Positions 61,235 through 64,000 of a stretch of 64,000 bases of DNA are shown here, in pieces. Below the pieces are notes generated by a model. The model was not told the origin of the DNA and made no database searches. It was given only the letters and a program-made list of their open reading frames with translations. The stretch is taken from NCBI GenBank assembly GCA_000507305.1, contig DF240194.1:62001-126000 (forward strand). Reading direction: 5' to 3'. The position numbers and the translations under genes are program-made. The DNA comes from Breviolum minutum Mf 1.05b.01 (Eukaryota; Sar; Dinophyceae; Suessiales; Symbiodiniaceae). The first letter of the stretch is position 1. The number at the start of each line of letters is the position of its first letter.

Positions 61235-61304
61235 TTGATGATGATGATGATCATGTTGATGATGATGATGATGATGATGATGCTGCTGATGCTGATGGTG
61301 ATGG

Positions 61305-61337
<33 letters not shown>
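61189..61337 (+). repeat. GAT trinucleotide microsatellite
   Basis: About 150 bp of nearly pure GAT with a few GTT, GCT and GGT interruptions. It would encode poly-Asp or poly-Met on plus, or poly-His or poly-Ile on minus. It lies just after the stop at 61033. Confidence 0.95.
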
Positions 61338-61341
<4 letters not shown>

Positions 61342-61754
61342 TTGATGCTCTGCCCTGATCCCTCTGACCGTCCTTCGTGTCGTCTTTGCCAGGTCGGTCG
61401 CACCAGTGGCCACCAACCAGCAGTGGCAGACACCGCTTGAGGGGGGATTGAGGGATGGAGAGGGATGAAATTGTGGGAGTCAACTACCCTGAATTTAGAG
61501 TCAAATACCCTGAATGTAACATCAACATACACTCTTATTTGGCCTAAGGTTAAGATTACACTTTGAAAATGTGAAACATATGACAACCTACTTGACTATC
61601 TGAACCCTTAGGCCAGTTATACTAGTTTTACATATTCATACACGACCAAACTGGATCCAAACATATGTCTGAGGCAACCTCACGCAACTGCATCCACCAG
61701 TACAACGAAATGAAGGGAAACCAAAAACGATCGGAAAAGGTCCATCAATCAAAT

Positions 61755-61845
61755 CCCATAGAATCCATGCATGGTACATCTACCTGCATTTACCACAAAA
61801 ATCAAGTAAATGTAGGTAAATATACAATACATGGATGGTATGGGA
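61755..61845. mobile_element. MITE family E copy
   Basis: CCCATAGAATCCATGCATGG...ATACATGGATGGTATGGG. Confidence 0.85.
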
Positions 61846-61980
61846 ATCTGACATTCCTTTCAGTGTGTTTTAGCCGCCATCAAGCTACGCGATCCAACGG
61901 TAGCTTGTCCGTCCAAACATATGGCACACACATCGAAGTGTTCACGTTGAGCAGGAGTTGCCTGTGCAAATAGAGTCCCC

Positions 61981-62460
61981 AAGGGGAGGCGTTTGCAGGG
62001 ATCCTCTCATATCGCCAAGGGATGGCAAGGGCCTATCCAGGATAATCCCCTTTTGCCGGAAGTGCTGCAAATGAATTACATGGATCCCCGTCACACACCA
62101 CATGAGAGTGTCTGCCCCACCATCATTCCAGTGTTCGAAACGCTTGAAACATCCAGTTTTAAAAATTATCTCAGGAAATAGGAGGTGGTGTCTTTACATG
62201 TTGACATATAGAGAGAACCATGGCTGTACTCGGACAAATGCTACTCAGCCAGTGGATGTATTGTGGTGTTTTGAGGTGTTGATCATGAATCAGTTACCTT
62301 TTCCACTATAAATTACCACCATTGCCCACTATCTTTCCTAGGTGGTGGAAGACGATGCCCGGTGCCGTTGTGCCTGCCACATGTCCCGGATCTTTGCTAG
62401 CCTTGGATTGTGGCTTGGGAGTTTGGTGTTTCGGGTTGAGAACCTCAGTGTTGTGTAGAC
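61981..62460 (+). CDS. possible plus-strand exons
   Basis: About 61993-62165 reads NPLLPEVLQMNYMDPRHTPH then ESVCPTIIPVFETLE. About 62341-62459, after TTTCCTAG, reads VVEDDARCRCACHMSRIFAS. Both are coding-like but short, and no family is recognised. Confidence 0.3.
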
Positions 62461-62775
62461 TAGACATGTAAAAGCAATATAGAAATTGATGTTATTCTAT
62501 CTACACAATCACGTGTCTATATATTATGTATAATATATAAATATATTCAAAATATATTATATATGTACAGATATACACAATGTACATATTCTGTGTATTG
62601 GCTTACAATCAAAAATACCGGAAAACAATATGTACATCACCAATGATTTGCTGTAGACAAATCCGACCTTTTGACACCAGGAAACTGTGTCTCTGAAAGG
62701 CCCTCTGCTGGAACCTCTGGCACCTGCGAAGCGCGAAACGTCCAACAGTCCAACCCAACATATGTCGCAACACCA

Positions 62776-62880
62776 CGACTACATCCCCGAAAACTAACAT
62801 GGATACCCAAAATGATGGTTTGAAAAAGGTGGACTCCTTTAAGATATGGCCATTTTTGGTGTATAGGTCGTGGTTTTCAA
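62776..62880. mobile_element. partial family D element
   Basis: CCCCGAAAACTAACATGGAT ACCCAAAATGATGGTTTG, the inverse of the right half of the copy at 8484. Confidence 0.6.
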
Positions 62881-63132
62881 CCCAATTGAAAAACATAATA
62901 TGCAACCGTCAAAAATTGGATTATTTCGCCAGGTATGGGTAAACAAACCCCAAAACCGTTGAAACCAACACCTATAAGATGAACTTGATAAACAAGACCA
63001 AAGCGCATAAAACAAAGTAAATCCAATTGAAAAGGTTTCACTCCAAGTCATTATGGGAGAGTACAATTGAGTCAATTCCATACTCTTTCTAATTGCACAT
63101 GTCATCTAGTTGCCTCCTTTTCATTATCGCAC

Positions 63133-63269
63133 CTCTTGCATCCGGCGCATCTGTAGCAAGCGTTCCGCCGTGATGTTTCTCAGTCTTTCCATCGTCATGA
63201 TGGGCGACTGAGAGATGAAGGGCGATGGTGGCATCTCTCTGTAGCTCTCGCTGTACTGCGGCGATGCAG
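63133..63269 (-). CDS. exon of an unrecognised minus-strand gene
   Basis: Bounded by an AG acceptor after CCAAAAT and a GT donor (CAAGAG^GTGCGA). It reads ASPQYSESYREMPPSPFISQ then MERLRNITAERLLQMRRMQE without stops over 137 nt, and is clearly less AT-rich than its flanks. Its strand is opposite to the 42-61 kb block, so transcription may converge near 61-63 kb. No family recognised. Confidence 0.5.
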
Positions 63270-63587
63270 CTGATTTTGGAACGGAGATTTTGTGATTTTT
63301 TTCCGGACATGTGAATGTGAAGGGACCAAATGTTGAGGAACCAACATAGAAGAAAGTGAGTTGGTAAAGCTTCGGATCCTTGACCCCTATTGACGTGTTT
63401 CGGGCAATACTGTTGCGGGACAATTCACTTCTATGTCTGTCATGGCTTGTTTAAGATTTCAAAAATGACCCCTATCTGCCCCGTCTGAGTCAATGAGTGG
63501 CTGGTGGTTACACAGTTGGTCGTTAACTAATTCTAGTCATATTATATTAATATCCATGTATATTTCCAATATCAATCCCAAATCTCA

Positions 63588-63921
63588 GGTGATTGGCGGA
63601 CAAGACGAAGTACCAACGGCCTCCGCCATCAGCTGGCGCCAGTTCAATCCCAAATGTCGAACTGCAGTGGCTGAAGGAAAGCCATTTAGATGATGCGGAC
63701 GAATTTAGCTGGCTCAGTGGTTGTGTTAGTGGGTGATTGTAAACTCCTATCTTTCGTAAACTTATCTTGCATCTGTATGGCACTGTATGGTTTTTATCTT
63801 TATCATATCTTCATTCAGTTTCTTGCTACTTACTTAACAAAGCTCAGGAAATCCAAACAGGACCTTCAAACGCAATGGAAGAAGTACCATGTGATATTAG
63901 AAGCCGTTGCCTACGGTCAAG
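63588..63921 (+). CDS. possible plus-strand exons at right edge
   Basis: A stretch from 63588 after CTCAG is open in two frames (VIGGQDEVPTASAISWRQFN or PNVELQWLKESHLDDADEFS). An exon at 63848-63921 reads EIQTGPSNAMEEVPCDIRSR and ends at a good GTATGA donor. They may belong to a gene continuing beyond the window. Frame choice is uncertain. Confidence 0.35.
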
Positions 63922-64000
63922 GTATGATTTTTCTTGAAAGGTGTTTGCTTTCAGTGTTGTATCTGGTGCAAAACATGTATATTACTGCGTAGATTTAGAT

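Larger units (their letters stand above)
61040..61980. other. intergenic stretch with GAT microsatellite
   Basis: Contains the GAT repeat (61189-61337), an inverted-repeat element (61755-61845) and otherwise no convincing exon on either strand. Confidence 0.5.

Noticed and set aside
60803-61483. 226-codon minus open frame with a long His tract
   Set aside because: It is the reverse reading of the GAT microsatellite and of the real plus exon at 60695-61033.
1-64000. tRNA, rRNA, CRISPR arrays or bacterial-style operons
   Set aside because: No cloverleaf, rRNA core, repeat-spacer array or Shine-Dalgarno-led gene run was seen by eye.

Overview
The window looks like nuclear DNA of a dinoflagellate, most likely in or near Symbiodiniaceae/Suessiales. 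Four things point there: genes cut into many very short exons (about 25-80 bp) by introns of about 1 kb; splice donors that are GT, GC and probably GA, with AG|G at most acceptors; long same-strand runs of genes; and a dense carpet of short inverted-repeat elements. No bacterial operon structure, tRNA, rRNA or CRISPR was seen.

Left part (about 4.6-33.5 kb, minus strand): one gene fills almost all of it. I traced 27 small exons by hand, with reading phase preserved at every join. Together they give about 432 residues that read as STI1/HOP, the Hsp70-Hsp90 co-chaperone: start codon at 33548, TPR1, DP1, a charged linker, TPR2A and the beginning of TPR2B. The C-terminal part (rest of TPR2B and DP2) was not found with confidence in bases 1-4656. 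The introns hold most of the miniature inverted-repeat elements, which fall into at least six families.

Middle (33.6-42.3 kb): a second minus-strand gene of unknown function has several phase-compatible exons at 39.6-41.75 kb. Between it and STI1 lies a striking cluster of the octamer CTTTCGCG (36.5-37.3 kb). Transcription appears to diverge at about 41.75-42.29 kb.

Right part (42.3-61.0 kb, plus strand): a run of plus-strand exons. First comes a cytosine-5 DNA methyltransferase-like gene (motifs I, IV, VI, VIII and a motif-X-like end, 42296-44963). Next is a DUF7869-family gene, transposase-like in context (45.5-49.6 kb), carrying an apparent one-base frameshift in an A8 run. A SAP-like exon follows (49.85-50.33 kb). 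Then come about 10 kb of exons of one or more unrecognised proteins, ending in an acidic/basic region with a 27-bp in-frame minisatellite and a stop at 61033. Methyltransferase, DUF7869 and SAP modules lying head to tail suggest a large composite mobile element or its remains; that is inference.

Far right (61-64 kb): a long GAT microsatellite, another inverted-repeat element, possible plus exons, one good minus-strand exon (63133-63269) and two possible plus exons at the edge. All exon borders were read by eye and no alignment was run.
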